Under the pieces are notes generated by a model. The model saw only the letters and a program-made list of their open reading frames with translations, did no database searches and was not told where the DNA came from. This document shows, one piece after another, positions 10,190 to 22,517 of a DNA stretch of 64,000 nucleotides; position 1 is the first letter of the stretch; each line of letters starts with the position of its first letter. A program made the position numbers and the translations under genes. Source of the DNA: Geosiphon pyriformis (Eukaryota; Glomeromycota; Glomeromycetes; Archaeosporales; Geosiphonaceae); contig JAAOMT010000599.1 of the NCBI GenBank assembly GCA_016748015.1, forward strand, positions 520,589 through 584,588, given 5' to 3'.

Positions 10190-11545
10190 AATTATATGAT
10201 GCAAGTGCCATTTTCTATCTTGACTGTCTTCCATCTCCAAATTTTTGTTTTTGAAGTGATGTTAATCCTTTGTAATCTGTATATATTTCGAACTTCTGGC
10301 TCAAGTATTCTTTCCATTTCATGACTGCCCAGTATATTGTTAAGTGTTCTTGTTCTGGTGTTCTATAGTTTTTTTTGGCTGGTGTTAAATCTCTGCTGGC
10401 ATATGCTACTGGATGTTTTCTGCTATCAGGTTTTCTCTGAGATAGTACTGCTCCCAATGCTTGGCCAGATGCATTGGTGGTGATGATAAATAGTTTGCTG
10501 TGATCTGGATAGATCAGTACTAGAGCTTGAATGAGTTTTCTTTTCAGAATATCAAAAGCTTCTTGTTGATTTTCTGTTCATTTATATTTTGTATTTTTGG
10601 TTTGCAGTTGGTTGAGTGGCTGTGCTATCTTGGAAAAGTTCTTAATAAAACGTCAATAATAGCTGGCAAATCCCAAGAATGATTTCAGTTCTGTCATATT
10701 GGTCAGCACTGGAAAGTTCTTTACTATCTTTATTTTCTCTGGATCCATTTTGATGCCATTTTTGCAGACTATGTGTCCCAAAAATTTTAGTTCTGTCTTG
10801 CCAAAGAAGCACTTTGTTGCATTTAACTTTAGTCCTGCTCTTCTTAGTCTTTCGAACACTTATTGAAGATAATGAAGATGATCATCAAATGTTTTTGAGA
10901 ATACGTTGGTGTCATCCAAGTATACAACTACTGATTTCCACAATAAGCCAGTATAGACGATTTCCATTAGCCATTGGAAAGTGGCTGGTGCATTGGTTAA
11001 ACTGAATGGCATTACTTCAAATTTGAAATTCCCTTTTCTCGTGGTGAATGCCATCTTCTCTTTGTCGGCTGGATCTATGGCCACTTGCCAGTAGCCACTG
11101 TTCAAGTCTAATGTTAAGAACCATTTGTTCCTGCCAAAAGCATCAAATAATTTCTGTATCCATGAAGTTGAATAGCTGTCTCCATGAGTTACACCATTGA
11201 GTTTCCTGTAGTCCACACAAAATCAGATCTTTCCATTTTTCTTATAGACGAATACCACTGGTGATGACCATGGGCTTATTGATGGCTGAATTAGCCCATT
11301 GTCAAGCATTCGGTTTATCTCTTGATGAATAATCTCGTGGCTGGCTGGTGGCACTCTGTACGCTCTTTGTTTAATTGGCATTGTATCTCCAGTCTTGATC
11401 TGATGCTGGATGATGTCAGTTCAGCCCAACTCATTTTTGCTGGCAAAGATGTCATTGAATTGGTTGAGCATTATCTTGAGTTGCATACGTTGGAGTGGAT
11501 CTAAGTTTCCCATGTTCATTTGTTCCAATTGTTCTGGTTAGAGCA
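10190..11545 (-). pseudogene. Element A RT-RNase H
   Basis: RT pieces: NYRKLNGV-type start, LFDAFGRNKWFLTLDLNSGYWQVAID, FGLTNAPATFQ-like (here FSLTNAPATFQ), and an intact YLDD followed by TNVFSKTF (10860-11216). Then GHIVCKNGIKMDPEK and FLGFASYY. RNase H is seen at 10215-10457 with PVAYASRDLTPAKKNY and EIYTDYKGLTSLQ. Stops include a TGA near 10575 at a position that is Trp in element C. The DNA polymerase motif is intact, but the reading frame is not. Confidence 0.87.
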
Positions 11546-11549
11546 GATA

Positions 11550-12344
11550 ACATTCGTCTCATCCATAGATTGTTTGTGATGTGATGTCGATATATTCACA
11601 AAGTTGTGGAAAGTCTGAAATGGGGTTTGGTAATTGATCCTCCATTTCAGTATTTAAGTATTCAATAATGGTTCTGGTTGGTATTACTATGACATTTCTT
11701 GTGTTGTTGTAAATGGGAATTTTGATGTGGCTGTAATCTTTGGCTGGTATGTGAAGATTGATGAACCCAACTTTTCCTGATTCACAAAGACTGGCTTCTG
11801 CTTCAAAAATTTGTGCTTGGTCTTTTTCCTTCCTTTCTATTGCTAGCATGTACTGGCTATATGGTAGAATGAAAATAGCTTAACTGATTAAGATAATTCC
11901 TTCTTGGCCAACAATTTCTTCCTCTGCCATATTAACTGGTATATCTATTCTACCCATTAATCTGAATCTCTGTATTCCTCTTGCTGTTATTCCTAATTTC
12001 TCCCTCTTTCCTACTGATACTAACTAAACTACTCTAACCAGAGGCAGGAATATTGTCTATGCTATTTTTTTGTTGGGCTCTATTATATAGGTCTTTTCTG
12101 AGTCATTTTGTAACATAGCAATAATATTTCCTATATATCCTGTGTCAATTATTCCTCCTCTTATATTAATTCCTCTTTTTGCTAAACTACTCCTAGATGC
12201 TAATTGAACCATTGTTGTTGCTGAAATTTCTAGTGCTACTTTCAGATCAATGCAGGTGCATGAATGTGGTTCCAATTTAATAGCCTCTTTTCCTGGATAC
12301 CTCAAATCAAACCCTGCATCAGTATTATGTGCATGTTTTGGCAT
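11550..12344 (-). pseudogene. Element A dUTPase-like domain and linker to RT
   Basis: The trimeric dUTPase motifs appear in order: HNTDAGFDLRYP (motif 1), ASRSSLAKRG (motif 2), GGIIDTGYIGN with the catalytic Asp (motif 3), KKIA (start of motif 4, broken by a stop near 12059), and a weak motif 5 around 11960 (ARGIQRF). Such enzymes split dUTP to dUMP and keep uracil out of DNA. The rest (11559-11849) is a linker ending in ITSQTIYG just before RT. The domain lies upstream of RT, after the cysteine-rich module. Confidence 0.82.
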
Positions 12345-12368
12345 AATACCTTCCCCATTGTCACTATA

Positions 12369-13607
12369 CTATTTCAATTCTTGTTTCTTGAAGAGATTTG
12401 ATAGTGCAATGTATTGTTCGTAGTTTAAATCAGAGTTTGAATCTGAGTTGGAATCAGTATTGTTGTTGTTGCCATATTTAATGGAGCTGGAACTGGTGTT
12501 TTTGTTGTCATTGTTGTCAGAGTTTGAATCAGAATTGAAAATTGATTCCGATTCTGATACACAGCTGCTGATTGGTTCTTCCTCTTCAGGGATTGTGTAG
12601 ATCATGTGTGGTGGTGGATTGTAAATAAGATCATACTTATTACAATATTTGAAGTCACATGGAATCAAACAGTGATCACATAGTCAAGTGTTTATTTCTT
12701 CCAAGCATTGCTCTTGTTTCTCTCGTATAAGTGCCAATTCCTGGTAATGTTCGTGGAACTGCTCTGGATCTAAAAGATTTATGACTGGTTCTGAGTCCCA
12801 GTCGAGTTCTATGGGTTCTGGGTGATTGTTCTTGATCTTTCTGATCTCTTTGGGTGTTGTTCCTTCTATTTTGGCAATTGCTATTCTCCAAATTTCATCA
12901 TCATCATGTGGACAACTGTCCAGTCACTGCACGGCTCTTCTCCAGGCTGCTTTTATTGGTGTTTTTTTCCTTATGCAGTTGCTTATCAGAATTGTGTATT
13001 GGCACAATTCATTACACGTTCCTTTACGTTCTGGGATGTTGTTCTATATCTCTTTATCTAGCAGGATCTCCCCACAAGTGAAACAAGATTGGTTATCCCA
13101 TTTTCCTTGCCTCTTTGGTTGTCCAAAGCATTCGAGTATACATGGATGACAGTAGAACTTTGTTGCGGTGTGGTATTTCTCATCATTGCCACAGTATGCA
13201 CCTATTGATAACAATTTTTTGTCACAATTGATGCATATAAGCCTAGATTGACGATAGGTAGATTGTTGTGGTATAGTGTTGGTATTATAAGTGGTGGTTT
13301 GGGTGGTCCCTTCTTCTTTTTCTTTCTCTTTTCCTTTATCTTCCTTGTTTTCTTTCCATTCCCAGCTTGAAGTTGGTTTGCTTTCATCATTGTCAGTCCA
13401 TGTCAAGTTATTGGTTTCCCAGGTAAGTTCTTCCTTTTGTTTCCTTTTTCTATTGTTATTGTCATCCCAGGAGAGTATTGGTGGCAGCTTATTGTGTTCT
13501 TTGTCAGCCCATGACATTTGGTAGGCCTTCCAGGTAGATTTTGGTTTCTCTTCCTTGAAATCAATTAATGGTGCCATAGTGTTAATAGCCTTGAAGTGGC
13601 CACACAT
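12369..13607 (-). pseudogene. Element A cysteine-rich/acidic module
   Basis: Unrecognised module between protease and dUTPase. The N-terminal part (13044-13607) starts near MCGHFKAINTMAPLIDF, has two repeats of the type TWKAYQMSW / TWETNNLTW, an acidic-lysine stretch, then ICINCDKKLL, CHPCILECFGQPKRQ and CFTCGEILLD. The C-terminal part (12369-12668) holds a second CxxC cluster ending CDLIYNPPPH, then a Ser/Asn/Asp-rich tract. The paired CxxC motifs suggest two or three zinc sites. Stops separate the pieces. Function unknown. Confidence 0.6.
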
Positions 13608-13616
13608 TACTGGTAC

Positions 13617-14220
13617 TCATGTGTGTTGCCCATTCTGGTTGAGTTGAAGCTCTTGTGTATTCCAATCCAGAGTGACATTTGTCTTAGACAGCCAGTCATT
13701 GCCAACTAGAGCTTGATATTGAGTGGCTTCTATGACGAGTACTTTGATTGGGACTATGATGCCATTAATTTTAATTGGTAAGTCATCGATTTCGCCAATT
13801 AGAGTCTTGGTCGCTCCATCAGCCATAATGATTATAGTGTTAGTAGCTCAATTAACTCAACGACCTATTTGATCCATGAGTTGTCATGTGATAATGCTGC
13901 CTGCTGAACCACTATCAAGAATTAGTTTGGTGGGATGGCCATCAATTTTTGCATCAGTATACATGGCGGTAATTGGCTTTTCTTCCAGTGCAGCTCCACT
14001 GAATAATGGCGTGGTTGATAGTTCCTTGAGTTTGAATGGAAAAATGGCATCCAGAGATTCGTCTTCCATGATTGTGGCAGGCAGAATGTTGCTGGTAGGC
14101 ATTTGTTTGAGTTCCTGATTGTTGGGTGTGGTGTTTTCTGGGGTAACCAGGAGACTTAAATAGTTCTGGAAATTTGGGTTTTGGGTGGCACTGGTAGCCA
14201 AATTCCGAGAATGTGATCTT
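13617..14220 (-). pseudogene. Element A aspartic protease
   Basis: Contains the retropepsin-type active site in LILDSGSAGSIIT with upstream GAALEEKPITAMYTDAKID. After a short interruption near 13850-13880 come DGATKTLIGEIDDLPI and a second hydrophobic strand ending YQALVGNDWLSKT. Such proteases act as dimers and cut the Gag-Pol polyprotein. A stop after SIIT splits the domain. Confidence 0.82.
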
Positions 14221-16366
14221 GATGGTAGTTAAAAGAACTGGAGATTGGTTGATAGACAACCATTGCCGATCTCCAGTTTTGTGCAATTCTGGGTCTTGGG
14301 TTTCCTGATGTCATTGTAGCTGAGTTTTGGAGTGGTGTTTGAATTGATGGTTGAGACTGATAAATTATTTGGGGCTGCGGCTGATAAATTACTGGAGGCT
14401 GCTGTTGATAAATTGTTGGTGGTTGCAGTTAATAAACTGAAGGTTGATATACTGGTGGTTGATAGATTGGTTGCTGTGTTATTGGCAGGTAAGTATTTTG
14501 ATATTGGTCTTGATCTTGATTTGGATAATGATTTGGAGTTTGGAACTGGCAATTGGGGTTTCTGTATTAATTTCTTGATCATTGGTTGCTATAAGTATGG
14601 CAATTAACTCAAATATGGCCTTGTTTATTACAGTTGTGGCAGACATGCGTTTTTGGTTGCCACGGCGGACTAGGTGCTGTCGAGGATGATAGACGTGACT
14701 GATTTTGGAAATAATTCATGTTTCCTGAATTATTGTGTTGCTGTGGTGGTTGATATATGGTGTGATTGTCAGCTAAGTATCCCTCTAATTTCTGATTAAT
14801 TGACTCACTGAACTGTTTTAATTTGGAATCCAATTCAGATAATCCATTCATTACTAGGTTTATTGCTTGAGCATGGTTGGCTTCTAACTCAGCTGCTTCA
14901 AAATCTCTGGCATGTGTAACTGCAATAGGGAGGTCAACTGGATGTATTGGGCATACTTGCTAGAGGAGATTACTGCACAAACCTCTAATAAATTGGTTTA
15001 AAATCTGTGGCGCTGTAAAATAGTCAGCTTGAATTGCTTGGATCTGGCGCAGATTTCTATGGAAGCGTTCCAAGTAAGTGGTGACTGCTTCAGTATCTCC
15101 TTGCTTGATGGTAGTGAAGAGATTGGCTAACTTGTTGATGCTATTATTATTGCTGAAATATCTTACGAATTCTGTCTTAAAATCATTGAAGGTTTGTGGT
15201 TTGACAGCTAGACTTTGATATCATGCATCCACGGTGTCCCTTAGAAAGTAAGAGATGGCTTAAAGTGCTCGGACATCATTCCATCCATTCACAGTGATGG
15301 CTTTTTTTATGTTATTCAGCCATGCTTATATATCGTCTTCTTCGCCAGTAAAGTTGTCAAGTTTTGCGATTGGTGCATAGGCCATTGGATCTAAGTTGAG
15401 TTGTTGTGGTGGTTGTTAAAGTGGTTGTTGTATGGGTTTGGCTACTGAATTAATCAGTGATTGATCGATGACGATTACTGGAGGTAAGTTTTGCTGATTA
15501 ATTAATTTGGGATTTGGATTGTTCTGTTTTTGATGATTTGGAGTTTCGATTTCCAAATTTTCTAGATTTAGATTTTGCTAAGCTTGAAAATTTGGGGTTT
15601 CAACTTCCAGATTTTCAGTGATCGGGTTTTGGTAAGTAAATTCTTGATCTTCTGATTTTTCTTCCTTTTCTTCTTCAGATAGTTTCCATGGGGTAGCAGT
15701 TCCAAAGTCTGGTTGAGATGGCAGTGATCGAATTTCTGATGGGGTTGGTGATTGTAATTTAAATCCCTCAAAATATTCGCCGTATAGTCCTAACAGATTT
15801 GTTTTCCTTTGTTTACTTTGGAATGAAAATTGTCCGAATGTTGATATCGCGTTTAATGTAGACATGCTTGCTGATGTTATATTGATGGCACTTTCCAGTG
15901 TGTAGTGATAGGATGGAGCAGTTGGTGATTCAACTCTTGTTTTCTTCCAAGTGGGTGATTGTATTTCTTTGGGTGTTACTGCTGGTGTTTGTAGTTTTCT
16001 TTTGCCTTTACTGGCATAAGTAATTGGATATCTTTGTTGGGTGTGATGTTTAATTTCTTTGTTAATCTCAGTAATAATGGAGGCAAAATTGTGATTTGTT
16101 GACAGGTTAGTATTTTGAATTAATTCTCTGTAGAAAGTTTCCCTGGCTGTTCCAGTATTTACTGGTGTTCTCAACAAAGAGGAAATCTATTTGTTGACGT
16201 AGAAATTAAAGGCTGATTTGGCGGATATATGATTGTGGTTTAATCCCAAGTGTTGACAATAGTATTGAAATAGGGATTTTGCAAATCCTAAATGGTTTGC
16301 TCCTATGGTTTCTGATTCTGCCACTTTTGGATGGTGTTTGTTGATGCTAGTTCTCTGTAAAATTAT
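14221..16366 (-). pseudogene. Element A gag (capsid, CCHC knuckle)
   Basis: Read on the minus strand, the N-terminal part (16366 to about 15570) includes the conserved LGLNHNH and RYPITYASKGK stretches. The central capsid-like part (about 15420-14850) includes a retrotrans_gag-like region, and a nucleocapsid part follows with CHNCNKQGHI (CX2CX4H, then a stop before the last Cys). A Gln/Pro/Asn/Ser-rich linker leads to the protease. No ATG is seen at the expected start: the conserved part begins at a GTG (KVAES) about 65 bases after the primer site. Several stops break the frame. Confidence 0.75.
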
Positions 16367-16385
16367 ACCTCACAGAGAGCACCAA
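16366..16385 (-). promoter_or_regulatory. Primer binding site of element A
   Basis: On the minus strand, TGGTGCTCTCTGTGAGG starts two bases after the 5' LTR. TGG matches the CCA end of a tRNA. The other elements carry variants of the same site (B, C, D), so they use the same tRNA. I could not identify which. Confidence 0.7.
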
Positions 16386-16386
16386 A

Positions 16387-17241
16387 TGTTACAGATGACA
16401 ATATCTGATGTTGAATTAAATACAAACCCATAACTTGGTGCTCAAAGCTATTCTCATCATTGATGATCTGAAGAGTTGTATCTGAAAGTTTTGATGGAGT
16501 CTTTTGTATAATGGACAGAGATTCAATAGTTGTATTATCCATAGCTTTTCAGACTTACAAGTCTGTCAATTTTTTTCTCAGCTTGGTGGCCGGCAATCCT
16601 CTAGTAAGTATTCCATATCTTCTGTATGTGTCCTACCCTCTTGCAGGAGTCTTTTACCAGGCAATCCTTGATGTCAGTAATCAGCACTTTCAATCAATTA
16701 GTTAGTGCCCAATAACAAAATCACAGAATTTAAAAATAAAATAAAATAAAGAAAGAAAAGAAATAAGCCAAGGCAGTTTGCAAGTTAGTATTCTATCAAT
16801 AGCTGTGATCAAGAGCTATTGTTCCAGTGTGGTTAAGGATTAATTACTATCAACATAAAGTGTTAATAGCGGAAATGAGTTTGAGATAACAAATAGTTAT
16901 TTATTAGAGATTTGTGTGTTGAAGATTGCTTAGATTAAATCTAAACTAAGAGGTTTGTCTTTTCAGCTTCTAATCTTGCTGCTATATATACATAATTGAG
17001 ATTCCTCAATTCCTCGATTCTTTATGATAGGAATCCTGGAATTCCTGGAATCTTGCGATTCCTTTGAGAAAAATTCTGGAATTCTGGAATTCTGCGATTT
17101 ATCGTTGGGAAATCCTGAAATTCCTGGAATCCTGCAATTCCTGAGAGAAATCCTGGAATTCCACATTTTACTACGTCTACCTCTGATTGGCTAATATCTA
17201 CTAACTAATAATACTATATTTCTTATATTCTATGAGTAACA
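16387..17241 (-). repeat. 5' LTR of element A
   Basis: 855 bp, TGTTAC to GTAACA, next to the primer site. Read on the minus strand: TGTTACTCATAG, then the GGAATTCC-type array (about 17000-17160), the TATATATA box (about 16984-16991), then the R/U5 part with the conserved TAATTGATCCTTAACC-like block. Confidence 0.93.
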
Positions 17242-18620
17242 ATAGTATATTTAAATAGTAAAAGTTCTATTTTTTATTGAACATAATGATCATCTCCAAA
17301 TTCTTGCTTCTGAATTGAAGTCAATTTTTTATGATCAGTGTATATGTCGAACTTCTGGCTTAAGTATTCTTTCCATTTTATGACTGCCCAATAGATTGCT
17401 AAGTGTTTTAATGTTAGTGTTCCAGTTTTTTTTAGCTGAACTCAAATTTCGGCTGGTGTATACTACTAGATATTCTCTTTTATTCGGTCTTTTTTGTGAT
17501 AGTATTGCTTCCAATGCTTGGTCTAATGCATTGGTAGTAATGATGAATTGTTTGCTGTGATCTGAATACATCAACACTGGAGCTTGAATAAGCTTTTTTC
17601 TTAATATGTTGAAAGCTTCTTACTGGTTTTCTGTCTATTTATACTTGATGTTTTTTGATTAGAGCTGGTATAATGGCTGGGCCAGTTTAGAAAAATTTTT
17701 GATAAAATGGCAATAGTATCTAGCAAATCCCAAGAATGTTCTTAGTTCTGTTAAGTTGGTTGGTACTGGAAAGTTCTTAACTACTTCAATCTTGTCTGGA
17801 TCTGTTTTGATACTATCTTTGCTTACAACATGTTCCAAAAACTTGAGTTCAGTTTTTCCAAAGAAACACTTGGTTGTATTTAATTTTAATCTGGCTCTTT
17901 TTAGTCTTTCAAATACTTGTTGGAGATAATGTAAATAATTATTGAATGTCTTAGAGAACACATTTGTGTCATCTAAGTAAACAACTACTGATTTTTATAG
18001 TAGTCTGGTGTAAACAATTTCCATTAATCATTGAAAGATGGCTGGTGCATTTATCAAACCAAATGGTATTACTTCAAATTCAAAATTTTTTTCTTGTGTT
18101 GTAAAAGCTGTTTTCTTTTTATCTTCCAGTTTTATGGCTACTTATTAGTAATCACTGTCTAAGTCCAAAGTTAAGAACTATTTCTTTCCTTCAAAAGCAT
18201 TAAACAGTTCTTGGATCTTTGGAGTTGGGTAGCTATCTTTTTTTGTTACTCTATTCAGTTTCCTGTAATCCACACAAAAGCAGATTTTTCTATTTTTCTT
18301 ACAAACTAGTACCACTGATAATGACTATGGGCTTATTAATAACTGAATTAGTCTATTGTCAAGCATCCAATTGATTTCTTGACAAATGATTTTATGGCTA
18401 GTTGGTGGTATTCTGTATGCTCATTGTTTTATTGGCATTACATCTCCAGTCTTGATCTGATGCTGGATGATATCAGTATGGCCAAATTTATTTTTACTGG
18501 TAAAAATGTCATTAAAGTTGTTAAGTAACATCTTGAACTGCATATGTTAAAGTGGGTTTAAGTTTCCCATGTTCATTTGTTTCAATTGTTTTGATTGGAG
18601 CAAATAACATTTGTTCCATC
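17242..18620 (-). pseudogene. Element B RT-RNase H, heavily decayed
   Basis: Pieces: RNase H-like at 17335-17577 (ITTNALDQALEAILSQK, YTSRNLSSAKKN) and the RT thumb at 17659-17961 (FLEHVVSKDSIKTDPDK, FLGFARYYCHFIKNFSKLAQPL). The palm is recognisable but full of stops near 18000-18250. At about 18150 two stops in a row replace the Trp-Gln of GYWQV. The N-terminal part reaches about 18600. The piece begins at the junction with element A. Confidence 0.8.
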
Positions 18621-18639
18621 TGTAAATTGTTTGTGATAT

Positions 18640-19440
18640 AATATCCACATATCCGCAAAGTTGTGGAAAATCTGGAATGGGATTTGGTATTTGTTCTTCA
18701 ACTTCAGTGCTTAAATATCTGATGATAATTCTATTTGGTATTTTTATGATGTTTCTTGTTGCATTATAGATGAGAATTTTGATATGATTCTTGTTTTTGA
18801 CTGGTATGTAGAGATTAGTAAGTCCAATATCTTCTGACTCACAAATGATTGGTTCTGCTTCAAAAATTTATGCCTGATCCTTCACTTTTTTTTCTATGGT
18901 TAACATGTACTAGTCATATGACAGAATGGAAATTAATTGATGGGTGAATATAATTTCTCTCTTGTCAATAACCTCTTCTTCTGCCATATTGACTGGTATA
19001 TCTATTCTATTCATCAATCCGAATTCTTGTATCTTTCTAGCTGTAATTCCTAATTCTTTTCTGTTTCCCACTAATACTAATTAAGCTATTTTAACCAGAG
19101 GCAGGAATATTGTCTGTGCTATTTTTTTATTTGGCTCTATAATATAGGTTTTTTCTGAGTTATTTTGTAGCATAGCAATGATATTTTCTACATATCCAGC
19201 ATCAATTATTTCTCCTTTAATACTAATTTTTTTTTTTGCTAAGCTACTTCTAGATGCTAATTGAACCATTGTTGTTGCAGGAATTTTTAGTGCTACTTTG
19301 AGATCAATGCAGGTATGTGAATGTGGTTCTAATTTGATAGCATTTTTTTCTGAATATCTCAGATTAAATCCTGCATCAGTATTATGTATATGTTCTGGCA
19401 TAATACCTTCATCATTTTTACTGAACCATTTTAGTTCCTG
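18640..19440 (-). pseudogene. Element B dUTPase-like domain
   Basis: Inside the 171-codon stretch at 19081-19596 are NTDAGFNLRYS (motif 1), ASRSSLAKKK (motif 2), GEIIDAGYVEN (motif 3 with Asp) and KKIAQTIFLPL (motif 4). Motif 5 lies past a stop, near 19030, as a degraded ARKIQEFGL-like stretch. The linker toward RT is at 18640-18900. Four motifs in one frame make this one of the better-preserved parts of B. Confidence 0.8.
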
Positions 19441-20620
19441 GTTTTTGGTAAGATCAAAAAGAGCAATATATTGTTCTGCATATGAATTGGAGTTTGAATT
19501 GTTATTGTTGTTGTTATCATTTTGAACAGAGCTAGAACCAATGTTATTGTTATTGTTGTTGCCAAAGTTTGAAAATTGATTCCGATTCTGATGCATAGCT
19601 GCTGATTGGTTTTTTTTTCTTTGGAATTGTGTAGATTATGTGGATCAGTAGATTGTAAATGAGATCACACTTATTACAATATTGAAAGTCATATGGAATC
19701 AAACAGTAATTACATAATTGAGTGTTTATCTCTTCCAAGTGTTGTTCCTGTTTTTTTCAAGTGGGTGCTAAATTTTGGTAGTGTTCATAAAATTTCTCTG
19801 GGCCTGTCTCAATATCTAAAAAGGCATCGGGATTGGGAATAAGAACAACTTTAACTGGTTTAGATGGATTGTTCTTTATTTCTAAGATCTCACTGGGCAA
19901 AGCATCTTCTATCTTGGCATTGACCATTCTCCAAATCTCACCTTCATTATGTGGATAATCATCTAGGCAAGAGATTGCTTGATGTCAGGCTGCTATTATT
20001 GGGATTCCTCAATTTACCCAGTCATTAATAAGAATTGTATATTAACATAATGCATTGCAGGTTTCTTTTCAACCAGAAATGTTGTTCTACATCCCTTCAT
20101 CGAGCAGTTGTTTGTCACAAGTAAGACATGGTTTATTGTTCCACTTGCCTTGGTATTTTGGGTAGCTGTAGTGTTCACAGTGACATGGTTTGTAATAGTA
20201 ATGGATTTGTGTTTAGTAGTTTTTGTTGGGTGCAATCCAAGCTCCCATGGAAAACTACTTTTTCTGGCAGTCTTTGTACTTGAGTGGGATATAGGATGGC
20301 TTTGGTCTGGTGTCAGTTGAATAGAAACTTTTTCAGCCACTGGTAATTTTGTTGATGGTATCTTCTTGTGGCTCGTTTTTTTCTTTTTCTTTCTCTTTGT
20401 TGTCCCAAGACAGTATTGGCAGTAATTTGTTGTGGTTGGTATCAGTTTAAGAAACTTGGTAGGCTTTCCAGGTAGGTTTCTTCTCTTCTTTCTCAAATTC
20501 AATTAGTGGTGTAGTTGTAGTGGTCTTGAAGTGTTTACAAGTGGCTGGTACTCTAATATATTGCCCATTTTGGCTGAGCTGTAGCTCTTGGATGTTCCAG
20601 TTGAGCATGGTATTGGTTTT
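19441..20620 (-). pseudogene. Element B cysteine-rich/acidic module
   Basis: Homologous to the module in A and C. The second cysteine cluster (19550-19738) reads LCNYCLIPYDFQYCNKCDLIYN, shortened here to its CxxC pairs. It is followed by a low-complexity Asn/Ser tract encoded by AAC/AAT repeats (19480-19570). The first cluster and the Trp-rich repeats are in pieces between 20014 and 20502. Too decayed to give a protein. Confidence 0.55.
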
Positions 20621-21201
20621 AGACAGCCAGTTATTAAAGCTTGGTACTGGATGGCTTCCATGATTAAAACCTTGATTAGTACAATGATATTATTGACTTC
20701 GATGAGAAAATTGTTGATTTCACCAATTGAAGTTTTGGTGGCTCTATTAGCAGTGATAATTCTAATGCTGGCAGCATAATTAACTCAGTGACCTAATTGG
20801 TCTATGAGTTGTCATGTGATAATGCTGCCTGTTGAACCACTGTTTAGAATCAGCTTAATGGCCTGTTCATCAATCTTGACATTAGTGTATATGGCAGTAA
20901 TGAGTTTCATATTAAGGATGGCTCCACTAAAGAGAGGGGTTTTAGTTGGTTTCTTGATTTTGAAAAAAAAAATGGCTGCTAATGATTTGTTATTTGTGAC
21001 AGTGGCTAGAAGTATGTTGTTATTAATCATTTGCTTCAGGGAGATTTTCAGGTTGTTGTTGGTTGAAACATCTTTTGGGGTAACCAGAAGACTCAAATAG
21101 TTCTGGGAACTCTGATTTTGGTTGTACTCATTTTTCAAATTCCTGGGATGTGATTCTATGGCGTGGTTGAATGAACTAAGAATCAGTTGATGTACAACCA
21201 T
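20621..21201 (-). pseudogene. Element B aspartic protease
   Basis: An open stretch (20812-21201) contains LSLLVTPKDVSTNN, FSGAILNMKLITAIYTNVKID and the active-site region LILNSGSTGSIIT. The catalytic Asp of DSG is here Asn, so the site would be dead. The second half of the domain follows in another segment down to about 20640. Confidence 0.78.
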
Positions 21202-22517
21202 TGCTGATCTCCAGTTTTGTTAAATGATTCTCAGTTTTTGGTTTTTGGATGATGTCTGGATTGAATTGTATAGCAGGGTTTGAATTTGTTGTGGCTAATA
21301 TATTACTTGTGACTGTGGCTGGTAGATAACTGGTGCTGGAGTTTGATAAACTGGGGTTTGGTAGATTGGTTGCTGTGCTATTTGAATGTAGTGTGATTGA
21401 TAGTGATCTTGATTTAAGTAGTGGTTTGGAGTTTGAAATCTGTGATTGAAGTTTTGATTTTGATTCTCCAATCATGAATTATCGCTATAAACTTGGCAGC
21501 TAGCTTTGATGTGATCTTGTTTACCACAATTGTAGCAACTACATGTCTCTTGCTGTCACAGCTGATTGAATGATGATGATGAAGGATGTGACTGATTTCA
21601 GAAATGATTCACATTTTCTGAATTATTGCATTATTGTGGAGGCTGATAAATTACTCGATTGTTAACTAAGTATCCTTCTAGTTTCTGATTAATTGAATTA
21701 CTGAATTGTTTCAATTTGGAATCCAATTCAGATGATTCATTTATTACTAGATTTACAGCTTGGACATAGTTGGCTTCAAGTTTAGCTGCTTCAAAATCTC
21801 TGGCATTTGTGACTGTGGCTTGAAGATCTGCTGAGTATAGTGGATGTACACATTGGAGTATGCTACTGTGTAGGCTGCAAATAAATTGGTTCAAGATTTG
21901 TGGCACTGTAAAATAATCAGCTTGTATTGCCTGAATTTGGCATAGGTTTCTGTAAAAATGTCCCAAGTAGGTAGTGACTGCTTCAGTTTCTCTTTGCTTA
22001 ATGGTAGTAAAAATGCTAGTTAAGCAGTTGATGCTGTTATTATTGCTGAAATATTGCAAGAACTCAAGCTTGAATGCATTGAAATCTTGGGATTTGTTAA
22101 CCAAACTTTGATATTACAAGTCAGTAGTATCCTAGAAAAAATATGAAATGGCTTGCATGGCTTTGGTGTTATTTTATCTGTTGGCCACAATGGTTTTTTC
22201 AATATTGTTTAGCCACACTTGGACATCATCTTCTTTGCCTGTAAACTTTTCAAGTTTTGTTATTGGGGCATAGACTATTGGATCTAAGTTTGATTGCTAT
22301 TGTTGTTGTTGTTGTGATGGTAACTGAATTTGAGGTTGTAGTAGTGGCTATTGTTGTATAGCAACTAGTGATGGGTTGATGACAATTATTGGAGGTAAGT
22401 TTTGTTGATTATTAATGTTGGGGTTTGGATTGTTCTGATTTTGTGGAGTTTGAAGGTTTAGAGTTTCAATTTCCGGATTTTCTAAAATCAGGTTTTGCTA
22501 AGTTTAAACATTCATGG
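21176..22517 (-). pseudogene. Element B gag, capsid and nucleocapsid part
   Basis: A 157-codon stretch (21631-22104) matches the retrotrans_gag-like region of C and D: FKLEFLQYFSNNNSINCL, TYLGHFYRNLCQIQ, LNQFICSLHSSILQ, ARDFEAAKLEANY-like. A Gln-rich linker and knuckle remains lie at 21200-21600. The N-terminal part was cut off by element C and is at 32651-33447. Confidence 0.8.

Larger units (their letters stand above)
7122..17241 (-). mobile_element. Ty3/gypsy element A, complete with both LTRs
   Basis: A full minus-strand element of 10,120 bp: 3' LTR 7122-7976, internal region 7977-16386, 5' LTR 16387-17241. Both LTRs are 855 bp and run from TGTTAC to GTAACA. Flanking 4-mers are ACAG (7118-7121) and ATAG (17242-17245), which could be a target duplication with one transition. 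B sequence resumes on both sides. Stops interrupt all long frames, so it is not autonomous. Confidence 0.93.

Noticed and set aside
12822-13149. Several overlapping plus-strand ORFs rich in Phe, Ser and Cys
   Set aside because: They are shadows of the minus-strand cysteine-rich module of element A.
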